DNA from: Anaeramoeba flamelloides
Taxonomy: Eukaryota > Metamonada > Anaeramoebidae
Reading direction: 5' to 3'
Length of the DNA: 64,000 nucleotides
Assembly (NCBI GenBank): GCA_027625915.1
Contig: JANTQA010000023.1
Span: 18,972,001 to 19,036,000 of the forward strand
This document shows, piece by piece, positions 25,985-36,599 of the stretch. Position 1 is the first letter of the stretch; each line of letters opens with the position of its first letter. The notes under the pieces were generated by a model. It did no database searches, was not told the DNA's origin, and saw only the letters and a list, made by a program, of their open reading frames with translations. The translations under genes and the position numbers were made by a program.

Positions 25985-27420
25985 TGTCCACAATTTCACC
26001 GTTTTTGGCTGAAAAATTAGTCCTAAATATAATGATCAAAATAATGTTTGCTCAAAAGACTATTAATCAGTGTTTCAAAATATTATCTGTGCTTTTTTTC
26101 CTTCTTGTACCAAGGCAACATCCAATCGACTACCAAATAGTATACCTAAGTTCAAATTAATTTTGAAAGTAAAGGTATGGTTATTTTTAGTAAAATACAA
26201 ATTATTAATGCAATTTGTTGAAATTTTTCCATAATATTCTCAATTTTTTTGAATTTATTGTTTTTTTCGGATAAAAATTTTAACAAAAATTAAACTCTAT
26301 TTTTGAGATAAATATTGCAATTTGATTCTTCATTTTTAGAATTTCTTTTTAAATAATAAAACTTTAAGAAACCAATATCATATTTTTTTAGGGTTTATTA
26401 TTGGTTTCTTTGATTGGTTAATGCACACGTCTTCTAAGCTAAATTTCAAAAATAGGGTCATCATTAGTATTTTCTAAATTATTGGTATGTGTGTTGTGTT
26501 AACCAAATATTCTGAACCCAATATCTTTTAAAAGTCATTATTGAATATTTAATAACAAGAAACAATCTTCTTTTAATGAAAATTTCCCAAAGTTGAATTC
26601 ATTTTTTTGCAATTTTTCTTTCAAAATGATTCCATATTTTTATTTTTATGTTGAAAGAACAAGAAAATTTTTGAAAACCGTTAATATTCAAGAGAAGAGA
26701 TTAATTAGCATTGGAGAAAGGGATTGTAAAATTCAAAGAAAGTAAAACACCCAAGAAGTGTTTGCTTCGAAAACAAGTATCAACCAAATTTGCTTTAATG
26801 AGTTACAATGGTTCCTTGAAAAGTGAAGAAATAGCAAGATCAAATACGATCTTCTTTTCTCTTTCATTTGGAGACAATGTGATGAATGTGATCGTATTCA
26901 TTTTATCTTTGAGTTCTTTGTTGTATATTCAAAAAATTGGTTTTGTTTTCGTTTTCTTTTCTTTTTCTTTTTCTTTTTCTTTCTTTTGTCGAGATTCTTT
27001 TTATCTTGAAAAAGGTATCAAGGAAAGTTTGGGTTGATACCAAATGGGTGAATAGTAAAAATCTGATTACTCTGATGGAAAGTTGTTTCAAAAGGTTCTT
27101 GGAAGCAATGGTGAATCTTAAATGGATAATTTTAAGATGAAAAATCATTTCAAAAATAGGGTCAGATTTATTTTTTTTCTTTATGGGTTTCTTCTATCTA
27201 TTCTTTTATTAGAAATAATAATTAAAACAGAAAAGGGTGTTTTAGACAGTTATTTTTTAGTTTTAAGTTCTGATTTTTCTGGGTTGAGTTTTGGTATTCA
27301 CTAAATGAGAAACTACATTTTTTTTCTATCAAAATTTGCCCCTATTTTTGAAATTAAGCTTATAACAAAAAAACACGCTTTTTATTTTGAAACACCAATT
27401 AAAATTTTTTTACAAGCTTT
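25985..27420 (+). repeat. Dispersed repeat R15, copy 2, interrupted
   Basis: 25985-26437 matches 40090-40545 (shared ATCGACTACCAAATAGTATA, GATTGGTTAATG versus GATCGGTTGATG). The match resumes at 27350-27420 against 40545-40620. The 910 bases between form a separate element absent from the 40-kb copy. Confidence 0.6.
26438..27350. mobile_element. TIR element inserted in R15
   Basis: The ends are inverted: AATTTCAAAAATAGGGTC at the left and CCCCTATTTTTGAAATTAAG at the right. A third copy of the end motif lies at 27148-27166. A small ORF (26711-27037) has no recognised domain. It looks like a non-autonomous DNA transposon of about 0.9 kb. The related copy of the host repeat near 40545 is uninterrupted. 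Confidence 0.6.
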
Positions 27421-27465
27421 ATTTTAACTACAGTTCTGATAAAATCAAATTGCTTTAATTAAAAT

Positions 27466-27500
27466 ACTACTGGTATTTGAATAATAATGAGTGTACACTT
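27466..27500 (+). repeat. Solo MITE-2 end
   Basis: CTACTGGTATTTGAATAATA matches the MITE-2 end after TA, but no opposite end is visible nearby. Confidence 0.5.
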
Positions 27501-27524
27501 TCAGTTATAGTTGTGATAAAAATA

Positions 27525-28190
27525 CTGGATGTGAAAATAATCCTAGACAAGATTTTTATTTGTGAATATTATGAAAATTCTTGTGTAATTTCTTTTATTT
27601 AAAATCAAATCCCTTTAGAAACAAGTATCAAACTTTTAAAATTATAACTCACCCACTTATTTGGATAATGATTAATTAAATTACACTTGTTCAAAATACC
27701 TTTCAACCAATCAAAAAACAAGAATAAAAATTATCATTTTGCCAAATTCTAGTAAATCTCGATAAAAAACTCTATTTTTTTTTCAAAAAAAGTTGTTCGA
27801 CTTAGAATATCAAACATTATCTGAGTATTCTACAGCCAGTTTCACTTTTAAGGCACAAACTTTCAACGAAATTTAAGGCACAAAAAAACCTCAAATTAAA
27901 GCACAAAATTTGGAATTTTTTTTTTTACAATTTATTTTTACTAGAATTTGAATTTTGTGCCTTGATTTGAGATTTTTATTGTGCCTTAAATTTCGTTGAA
28001 AGTTTGTACCTTAAAAATGAAACTGACTGTATATACAACCCACTTTAATGAAATTTAGGTGAGTTTTTTAGTTGCTGTATAAAAAATTGGGCTATTTTAA
28101 AAAAGTATTTGATATGAATAAAAGAAATTAGACAATTTTCTTAATATTCACTATTTAAAAATCTTGCCCGGGATTATTTTCATGTTCCGT
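27525..28190 (-). repeat. TIR element R9, copy 2, with nested MITE-1
   Basis: The ends match those of 11970-12476 (CTAGACAAGATTTTTATTTG; AAAAATCTTGCCCGGGATTA). The body matches copy 1 in reverse, including ACAAGTGTAATTTAATTAAT read in reverse. A MITE-1 copy (27833-28029) sits inside it and is absent from copy 1. Confidence 0.7.
27833..28029. repeat. MITE-1 copy nested in R9
   Basis: 197 bp, flanked by TA. Starts CAGCCAGTTTCACTTTTAAG and ends AAATGAAACTGACTG. The two halves (AAGGCACAAACTTTCAACGA and inverse) are nearly perfect complements, so the element folds as a single hairpin. Confidence 0.85.
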
Positions 28191-28206
28191 TTTTTTAAAA
28201 AAACTA

Positions 28207-28405
28207 CAGTCAGTTTCACTTTTAAGACACAAACTTTCAACGAAATTTAAGGAACAAAAAAATCTCAAATTAAAGCACAATTTTTTGGAATTTTAATTTT
28301 CACAATTTATTCTTCTAGAATTTGAATTTTGTGCCTTAATTTGAGATTTTTTTTTTGCGCCTTAAATTTTGTAGAAAGTTTGTGTCTTAAAAGTGAAACT
28401 GACTG
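28207..28405. repeat. MITE-1 copy
   Basis: 199 bp, flanked by TA, starting CAGTCAGTTTCACTTTTAAG with a complementary right end. It lies 175 bp from the preceding copy and is very similar to it. Confidence 0.85.
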
Positions 28406-28964
28406 TATATGTTCGCTTTTTTTATATCGACGATATCCCTTTCATCTAGGATTCTTACTTTATACAATAAAAACCATAAACAATCTACACTTATGAATGG
28501 AAAGCTAACTGAAATTTAAATCTAAAGAATGAAAACCCATATAAAAAAGAACAATAAATATTATAATATAAAAATGTTTTTCCAATTTATTAACCAAAGA
28601 CCAGTAGATCAAAAGTACAAACAAGTGAAAATTTATAAATCTCTAGAAATCCCATTTCTGATTGACACATGGAGATCTTTTATTTTTTTCATTTATAATT
28701 CATAAAATATTTAAATGTTTCTAAATAAAACTTTTAAAAAAATAAAGTGAAAACAAAAAATACCAAAAATAGTAAACAATATATAAATTAGGGCATCTAG
28801 TCCCCCATTCTAAGAGTTGCGGAATACCAATTATTAATCACATATTGTTTATTATTTTTTATCTGTAATCAATGATCTTTCTATCAGGTTTTTGTTCCAC
28901 CTGTGTATTCAGGACTTGGATAGTTTCTATTTGTCCATGAAAGTGATATTAGTATATATATATA
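28406..28964. other. AT-rich spacer, no gene seen
   Basis: No ORF and no repeat match recognised between two MITE-1 copies. Confidence 0.4.
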
Positions 28965-29158
28965 CAGTCAGTTTCACTTTTAAGGCACAAACTTTCAACG
29001 AAATTTAAGGCACAATAAAAATCTCAAATTAAAGCACAAAATTCAGATTCTAGTAAAATAAATTGTAAAAAAAAATAATCAAAAATTTTGTGCCTTAATT
29101 TGAAATTTTTTTGTGCTTTAAATTTCGTTGAAAGTTTGTGCCTTAAAAGTGGAACTGA

Positions 29159-29161
<3 letters not shown>
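28965..29161. repeat. MITE-1 copy flanked by TA microsatellite
   Basis: 197 bp, starting CAGTCAGTTTCACTTTTAAG and ending AAAAGTGGAACTGACTG. It is inserted in a TA run: five TA units lie to the left and about sixteen to the right (29162-29194), as expected for a TA-targeting element. Confidence 0.85.
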
Positions 29162-29194
<33 letters not shown>

Positions 29195-29197
<3 letters not shown>

Positions 29198-29878
29198 TTT
29201 TCTTTTTTTTATTTGAGAAATTTTCTTTAATTACACTTTTCCTAAATAAAAATATATCATTATTAATAACTTTTGAACTATTATTCAATTTATTAAAAAA
29301 TTTATTAAAAATTATTTTTATCAATTTAACTCAAAAATATTACAAGATAAATATGAATAATAAAATCAAAACAACCATTCTATTACCTTTCAAATCTTTA
29401 AAATTCATTATTTTGTGAATTTTAAAAATCCTTGATCCTTTTATTTATTTATTGAGAGAAACTGTTAATTATAAAACAATTTATCTAATAAATAAATAAA
29501 AGAAGCACAATCATAAAAAAATAATAGTATTGTTACACGTCCATATTTTAAAAAAAATCCATTGTCTTTAGGTTTTCGATAATTTGAATAAAAAAGTGAA
29601 ATATAAGTTTTTTCTTAACTCGCACATATATCGGAAAACTTATGTACATGCTGGCAAATCTCCATTATTATCAGGGGTGACTTAATATCTTGAAAAACTA
29701 CAAAAAAAAAAAAATTAAAATTCCACAATCTATAATTAATAATATACATTCAGTTTTTTATTTTTTTTTAATTTGTAAAAATATAGTAAAAAAACCCTTT
29801 TATTCGATTCTTTTAAATTGAAAAACAAAAAATATTCAGACACTAGCCATCAGAGTTAAAGCACTGGATACCCGAATA

Positions 29879-29914
<36 letters not shown>

Positions 29915-30194
29915 CCTTTCAAAGTATTTTTTAGTTTAATTTTTTAAAATAATTTATTCTATATTACCTCAAGTATTCTGATCATAATAACTTTAATGAA
30001 AAAATAAAGTAAAAAAAATACCAGATTTCATAAAGATAATATGATTAGACATACAAGAATATTTACATGATTTTTATAACCATCCCAAACTATTTTAATA
30101 AATATATAATTATTTTGAATTGTGAGGTTTTATTTAAATAAAATCTAAAACACAACCGTCGGTAAAGGCTTAAATACCAGTATTAAATATTAAA
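29195..30194. other. AT-rich spacer with AT microsatellite
   Basis: Contains an (AT)n run at 29879-29912. No supported gene is present; the small ORFs on both strands at 29118-29418 arise from AT repeats. Confidence 0.5.
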
Positions 30195-30745
30195 TAAACT
30201 CTTTTTCAGTCAAAGGGGACCAGTTTTATTGAAGAAATTGAACATATTCTATGAGTTTAACTCAATATTCTTCTCAAACTAAAATTTTAATTTTTAGATC
30301 AAAATCATTTTTCTCATTTTATAAAATTTTTTGTTTTTGTATTTTGCTTTTTGCTTTTTTTTTTTTTTTTTTTTTTTTATTTTTTTTTAAAATTAAATTT
30401 GAAAAAAAAATTTTTGAAACTCGAAATTAACATTAAGAAAAGTTAGGCTTTGTATGTTCATTAAAATTCATACATGTACAAGTAAAAATCTTTTTTTTCA
30501 ACAATTTTTAATATTTAAACAAATTGAGAATCTTGCACCCGACGTTCCAATGAAAGAGGCCCAAAATTTTTTTAAGATTTTTTTTTCTAATTTATGGTTT
30601 TTCAGGGTTTTCTTTTATGATTAGGGACTCTAATATGAAGTTCATCATAGATTTCATTTCTAAACAATCTAAGTTTATTTTATAATTTGAAAATAAAGTG
30701 ACTTTTTCATTTTTGGCGGGGCCACCTTGAGTGAAATGGAGTTTA
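30195..30745 (-). repeat. TIR repeat R2, copy 2 (reversed)
   Basis: Left end AAACTCTTTTTCAGTCAAAG, right end GAGTGAAATGGAGTTTA. It is the reverse complement of the copies at 19106 and 39101 throughout, including CATAGAATGTGTTCTATTTC in their orientation. Confidence 0.75.
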
Positions 30746-31122
30746 AAATTTATAATTGAGGAAAATTTTAATTAATTTTAAGATATTTTAAATTTAGAAA
30801 AATAATAATTTGATCATTCATAGATCTTCAAAAAAACAATCAATTTTGAAAAATAATTTAAAAGAAACAAATTAAACCAGTATCCAGATTAAAAAAAAAT
30901 ATTTTTCTTTTGGTTTTAGACCTGATTGACAGGTTGATTGAACATTTTCATAGATAATACTTATTATTTTTGGAATAATCCACCAATCAAAACTTATTCA
31001 CGTATTAGATTAACTGTAAAGAGAAATATCCAGTTTAATAGAAATCAGCAAATACATTCTATATTTTTAAATCACTTCAAGTGAAAATATTTAATTTACC
31101 CTATCTTTTTTTCACAACAACA

Positions 31123-31497
31123 CTAGTGTGAATATGAATGTTGTAAAAAATAGAGTTTTTTTGATTTTCTCAAAAAATTGTGAGTTTCACACTGTTACCA
31201 AAGTTTAGGAAATAGAGATTTAGAAATGAGATTATATAAATAAGCAAAAAAGTATTTTAGAATAAAAACCGCCTCGAAAAACAGATGTTTTGTTTCCAAA
31301 AAAAATTTTGTTTTCAAAACAAAACATCTGTTTTTTCGAGGCGGTTTTTGATTTAGAATCATTATTAACTTAAAATTTTAACCCGATATAGATATATCCA
31401 TAATCAAAACTTTGGTAACGGTGTGAAAATCACAATTTTTTGAGAAAATCAAAAAAAACTCTATTTTTTACAACATTCATATTCACACTTGTGAACA
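31123..31497. repeat. Nested palindromic element R8
   Basis: Outer arms of about 70 bases start AGTGTGAATATGAATGTTG and their reverse complement closes the element (TTCATATTCACACT). Inside, a second palindrome pairs ACCGCCTCGAAAAACAGATG with its complement across 31260-31350. The inner tip is noticeably richer in GC than the surroundings. About 375 bp, no ORF; only one copy is in the window. Confidence 0.8.
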
Positions 31498-32329
31498 GTT
31501 AAAATTCAAAATATTTCATAATAAATTTTAATATAAAATGATCAATCAAAAGATTATTTAGGATCTTCTAAAGATTTTTTTTTGAACAAGCCCATACTCA
31601 TTTAAAATATTGGGTTATGTTCAATTAAAGTAATCTTGTATAATCAGAAGTTCCATTTTTACTTTTCTTTTCAAAATTTAGAATTTAATTGGAAAACTAT
31701 CATATTTTTTTATTTGTAGTTTTATTTGATTTTTATATTAAAAATATCTCCTAAATGACAATTTATTAAATCTTTTTCTTAATATAAAATAGAAAAAACA
31801 TAATAGAATGTTGGGATAAGAACAAAAAATTTAAGCCATTTATCATTTCTGAAAATAGATACACCAAATTGACAAACATTCAATTGTGGTAATAAATTTT
31901 ACCTGTTAAAAAAATAAATAATTTTTTTTTTTCAACAAATACTTTATATATAAAAAAACAACTATTCAAATCCAAAGTAAAAAATCCTGTTTTTTTATTT
32001 TATTGGAAAAATTTAAAAAATTGATAATTGTGACTTTATGGTGGCTACTCATTTAAACTATTGATATATCATTTTTTGCAAGCAGAGTAAAAAACCCAAC
32101 TATTTTAGTTAAAATATACCTTTCGATACAATTATAAAGATGAAAAAAATGTTTAAAAAATCTTAAACTTGAAAATTTATTTCTCAAAAGTGTCTAAAAT
32201 TGTAGATTACTTTCGAAAAAATCATTTTTTAAAAAATAATTAAATAATTAACTAAGAGATACCTTTGTAAAAGTATTTTGTAAATTTTGGAAAAATTATG
32301 TTGTTACAAACTATTTATAAAAATAAAAC
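31498..32329. other. AT-rich spacer, no gene seen
   Basis: No ORF or recognised repeat. Confidence 0.4.
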
Positions 32330-33480
32330 AAAAATAATCAGGTTTTGGATTTTTGTGGTGATAATTATTGAGAAAATCCTTAAAAATTGAAAAAAATAAT
32401 AAAAATATTAATTTTTTGGAGATTCTAAATATCAATTATTAAAGACTGGAATACTAAGGTATTTCCAAAAAAGCGGAGTATTTTATTTTAAGAATTTCAT
32501 AAAAAATCAACTTTGTTTGTGTAAGTGTTTATTAATTGATATTGCCAAATTAAGTTTAATATTAATACCAATTAAATAAATGGCTAAGGGATTTATTTCA
32601 AAATATTTATTTTAAAATATTTCAAAAAAATGTAAAAAAAAAAAATTATACTTTTTTTTGTTAAAAAGTTATAAAAAGAATTTTAAGAAAAAACTGGAAT
32701 AACGAAAAGGCATAAATGATTTTTTAAACAATAAAATATAGTTATATGTTTTCAATTATATTTGAAAATTTGATGAGATTAAACACGTTATGATAAAGGT
32801 TTTTTGAATCAAAAAGAAAAAAATAAACACCAATTTTAACTCCTAAAAAATATCAGATATTTTAGTGATCAGAAAATTTAATATTTTTTATTTATGTAAT
32901 ACAATGCTGATAAACAAATTGAATTATTACCAAGAATCTGTAAATAGTAGTTAAAGATTTTGGATTTTTAAATACTTTTTTGAAGATTGATTTTAAAAGA
33001 TATATTTTAATATATATTTGATCCAATTTATTCGAAATAGCTTATTATTTAGGTTTGAATTTTTTGATTTGGAAAAGGAATTGTAAAAAAAAACCCAAAA
33101 GTACAATTTTTATTTGTGGTCATTAAGAAAAAATGAAATAATTTATTGTGTAAGAATATTTATAATAATAGAATTTTTAGAGTCCTGTAAGATATGTAGA
33201 ACAAATACCATTTGTACACAATTCCAAAATACTTTGATACTAATCAAACGACTGGCGAGGATAACCTCTTAATACTAAAAAAATGGGGCTTAAAAAGTTA
33301 GAAACATTAAAAAATAAACCATATTTCAAAATAATTAACCCATTAAAAATCAAATATTGAAAATAAATAGTTTTATAAATTGAAGTTATCTATTATAATA
33401 AAAAAATTATTATTTTAATATTCAATTCTATATGTTTGAAATAATTGTTTTTCATCATAAAATAAAATAAAAAAAAGTGA
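32330..33480 (+). repeat. Dispersed repeat R14, copy B, interrupted by R13
   Basis: 32330-32455 and 33043-33480 match consecutive parts of 4480-4970. The break falls at GACTGGAATACT / ATTATTTAGGTTTGA, which in copy A reads continuously. The end of the repeat (CTATTATAATAAAAAAATTA region) recurs at 36800-36960. Confidence 0.55.
32456..33042 (-). repeat. TIR repeat R13, copy 2, nested in R14
   Basis: About 587 bp between AAGGTATTTCCAAAAAAGCGG at the left (numbered from 32456) and CCAATTTATTCGAAATAGC at the right, which are imperfect inverted repeats. The body matches the other R13 copies in reverse, for example AACACCAATTTTAAC and AAATTGAATTATTACCAAGA. Confidence 0.65.
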
Positions 33481-33529
33481 AACAAAATTCAGTAATTTAT
33501 TATGGAATTTAGTTTTATTAAAAGAATGT

Positions 33530-34160
33530 AATTGATACTTGATAATTTCGAAATTTTGAGTTGGATAAGATATTTTCTCAAATATTTTCTTATTAAGGAT
33601 ATGGATTTTTTTATTTGTAAAAATGAGAAATTAATGGTATTCGTTCAAATTCCCAATATTCTCATTCCTGACTCAAAAAGTATTGTCGTGAATATCCTTA
33701 CTATTCGACTTGTTGAAAAATTAATAAGTTATCCTTCAGAAGAAAATTCTGTAAAGTTTTTTTATTTATTATAATCAATTCAATTCCCTTATTTTGTTAT
33801 TTCAAAAAATTGAAAACTCACAACTTCAAATAGTATCTAAGGGAATTATAATTAAACCAATAATTTGAATTGGGAAACACACATTCCTTTAACCATTTTT
33901 TTTTAATTTTCTTGATTGCTTGGCATTTGGAGAATTATCCAAAATAAAAAAGGAGGATATTTTAATCCTTGGTAGACTGATGAAATTGTGTCTTGGGTTT
34001 ATGAGTATATGGGTGACACACCACTTTTGTTGAGATTGTAGAAATATTAACTACACAATGATCAAATAATTGGGTTGAAATAAAGCAATTGGTAATTATT
34101 TCTTTTTTCTTTATGGACCAAATTAATTAATAACTTTTATATTGAGTATTTTATTTGTGT
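33530..34160. other. Unexplained, less AT-rich, coding-like stretch
   Basis: An 80-codon plus-strand ORF (33532-33774) contains VQIPNILIPDSKSIVVNIL, and the following 300 bases have coding-like composition in shifting frames around 33920-34050. I recognise no domain. It could be a decayed gene or element remnant. Confidence 0.3.
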
Positions 34161-34599
34161 ACGATTAAAAAGTTTGTGATTAATATCCCCACGTTTCCCT
34201 TTTTTTTTATGACTATTTTTTCATTAGGCTACCTTGGAATATTAATACTAAAATATCTTTTTAACATCTATTAACAAACTTGATCGATTTTAAAAAATAA
34301 TTTGGACAACTCTGCAAATTATAAAATCATTCTACACCAAACCCATTTGCAAAATAATAAATAAAAATATAAAAACATCCAACCAATATATTTTATTTTG
34401 TTTTTTTTTAGTATACATTGGGGTAAATAACCCATGTTGACAGCCTAAAACTCTTTAGAAAAATTTTACTCGTGCTTTTTTTTGTGTGCTTGGGTATTTA
34501 CAAATAGGAAAATACAGAAATATACTTGATTTAAATTCAAATTGACTTTTGAGGTTAGATCTTTGATTAATTTCAAGGTTCAAAAATATTAAGGGTAGA
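34161..34599. other. AT-rich spacer, no gene seen
   Basis: No ORF, RNA gene or repeat match recognised. Confidence 0.4.
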
Positions 34600-35005
34600 T
34601 TCCTTACCATAGAAAATAATTAACTGAAAAAGAAAAAAATTTTTCTAATTGTTAATGAGGATCTAACACCTTTTAAAAACCAACCAACCTGTGATTTAAG
34701 ATCGATCTCCAAAAATCAGCAATCCAAAATGAGGACATTTGTCAAAAAATTGCCAAATAAAGACACTCAATTTCCAATTAGAATGGTTAGAATATACAAT
34801 TTTGAAAACAACTATGTCAGTTTTGAAGTGTACTCTTTGATATTTACTGCGATCCAAAAGATTTGTTTTTTTTTCATTTTTTCATTTTCGAAATGATCAA
34901 TTTAATCTCAAGAATGTTACTAATCCTTAATTAGTACAATATATAGAAGGTCACAAAATAACCAAAATTAGATTAAATTGAATTAATTGATTGAGAAATT
35001 AAAGA
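34600..35005 (+). repeat. Dispersed repeat R1, copy 3
   Basis: Uninterrupted copy matching 7150-7640 and 22790-23700: AACCAACC, GATCGATCTCCAAAAATC, TTTTGAAGTGT and AATTAGATTAAATTGAATTA occur in order. Confidence 0.55.
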
Positions 35006-35771
35006 CAACAATTGGTTTTAAGGACTATGTTCCCACCCTTGAGGGGGTTGAGTAATTATGTTATTTCACTTTCGCTAATCAAAAAAAATTTTCAAATCTG
35101 AAGAAATTGGACAAAAAAAAAAAAACATTATTTGTCATCTTTACCTTTCAAGAAGACTAGTTTTCTTTGTTTTTCAATGAAAAGGAAAATTGAAAATAAC
35201 AAAAAAAATAATTGCAAAAAATTGATTTTGGGGATTTTCAAGTTCATTTCAAATTTGAGAATATTTCAAACTTGTAAAAGCAAATTTAAAAAATATGTAA
35301 AACAGCTCTAGAAAATAGTATGAGTTCCGTAAGTTGAAATGAAAATTCTAAAATATTAAAATCAAAATTTTGAAAGATCTAACAAGATAAAAATTGTGAA
35401 ATATTTTTTTTTCGATTTTTCACTTTTTTTTTATTTTCCTTTTTCAAATAGACCAATATTCCTTCCATTTTTGATTAATGATCACACAATTTAAAGCCAA
35501 TACATTTTAGCATAAAAAAATACCAAACCTAAAATTAGATATAGTTAATTCATCTATTGTTTTGGGGGTTTTTTTCGAGGTCTAATTTCAAAAAAATTAA
35601 ATTTTTCTGATGAAAATAAACATTTTTAAAAGTCAACTCAAATTTTCGAATTCAGTCACGAACTTTTCAAAGAATAAATATTAAAAAAATAGTTGGGTTT
35701 ATGTCAAACTTTGTTTTGATATTCAAGAATGTTCTCTAAATTGAAGAAAAAAAGAAGAAATGATAAAAAAA
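35006..35771. other. AT-rich spacer, no gene seen
   Basis: No ORF or recognised repeat. The last bases (35763-35771), read on the minus strand, supply the T run that ends tRNA transcription. Confidence 0.45.
35763..35771 (-). terminator. Pol III T-run terminator of tRNA-Ser
   Basis: On the minus strand the tRNA 3' end is followed by CGTTTTTTT-type sequence, enough T for RNA polymerase III termination. Confidence 0.8.
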
Positions 35772-35853
35772 CGACGAAGGCAGGATTCGAACCTACGCTC
35801 CACAAGGGAAACTGATTAGCAGTCAACCGCCTTAACCACTCGGCCACTTCGTC
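35772..35853 (-). tRNA. tRNA-Ser (GCT anticodon)
   Basis: An 82-nt tRNA reading AGC/AGT serine codons. The acceptor stem pairs GACGAAG with CTTCGTC, and the discriminator base is G, as usual for serine tRNA. The A box is TGGCCGAGTGG and the B box GGTTCGAATCC. The anticodon loop is CTGCTAA within TTGACTGCTAATCAG. A long variable arm (TTTCCCTTGTGGAGC) is diagnostic of type II tRNA. There is no intron. A run of T follows the 3' end at once, a Pol III terminator. It is the only tRNA seen and the only confident gene between 25 and 41.6 kb. Confidence 0.97.
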
Positions 35854-36311
35854 TTTAATTATACGTCACGTTTATTTTAGTTGATTTAATTATACCACAC
35901 GCTTGTTTTAGTTGCTCTAATTAACTATGTATACTCTTTTTAATATCTAAATTAGAATAAATTAAACATAAAATACAACAACCGACAAAATAAACAACTC
36001 ATAAACTCAACGAATTCAAACAACCAATACTCGTACAAATATATATTTTTACAAAATATATACAAATCAATACAACAAAAATAACAAATTATATTAAATC
36101 TACAATATTTTAAATATATTATTTTTTTAATTTAACTATAAAACATATTCACAACTACATACATTGATCATTCTAATTCAAAAATATTTACTTTAATCTT
36201 TAATCTACTAACTACAATAAAAAGTAATACCAATATAACCTAAATGACTAGAATCTGAATCAGCTATTATAATTAAAAAATATAAATAATTTCGTTAACA
36301 ATATAAAACTT
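35854..36311. other. AT-rich spacer upstream of tRNA-Ser
   Basis: An internal short repeat (TATACGTCACGTTTATTTTAG, TATACCACACGCTTGTTTTAG, differing at a few bases) occurs at about 35860 and 35892. No other content is seen. Confidence 0.5.
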
Positions 36312-36478
36312 CTTGTATTTGAATCAAAAATTGTAAATAATTTACACTTCTTTTTCCATATTATTCTTTGTTCAATAGAGTTTTCAAAAAAGAACAAGGT
36401 TGTAATTTGGAACTCCATTTGAAAAAGTAATTTGAAAATGAAGAGAAAATTTTTTACCTTTTATAATCCAAATACTAG
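36312..36478. repeat. MITE-2 copy (diverged)
   Basis: Starts CTTGTATTTGAATC and ends AATCCAAATACTAG before TA. The inner arms include CCATTTGAAAAAGTAATTTG and GAAAATGAAGAG. It is more worn than the other copies. Confidence 0.55.
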
Positions 36479-36599
36479 TATTAGATTTTGTTTCGCTTAT
36501 AAATAATGTTATTTGATATTTAAGGGTGTTCGCTAGAAAAGAATTCTTCAAAGGTTTTTCAAGTATCGCCCTTTTTATTTAATTAGGGCGATTTTCTAA

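Noticed and set aside
29118-29418. ORFs on both strands around a TA run
   Set aside because: They translate to Tyr-Ile repeats from the microsatellite and a MITE-1 arm.
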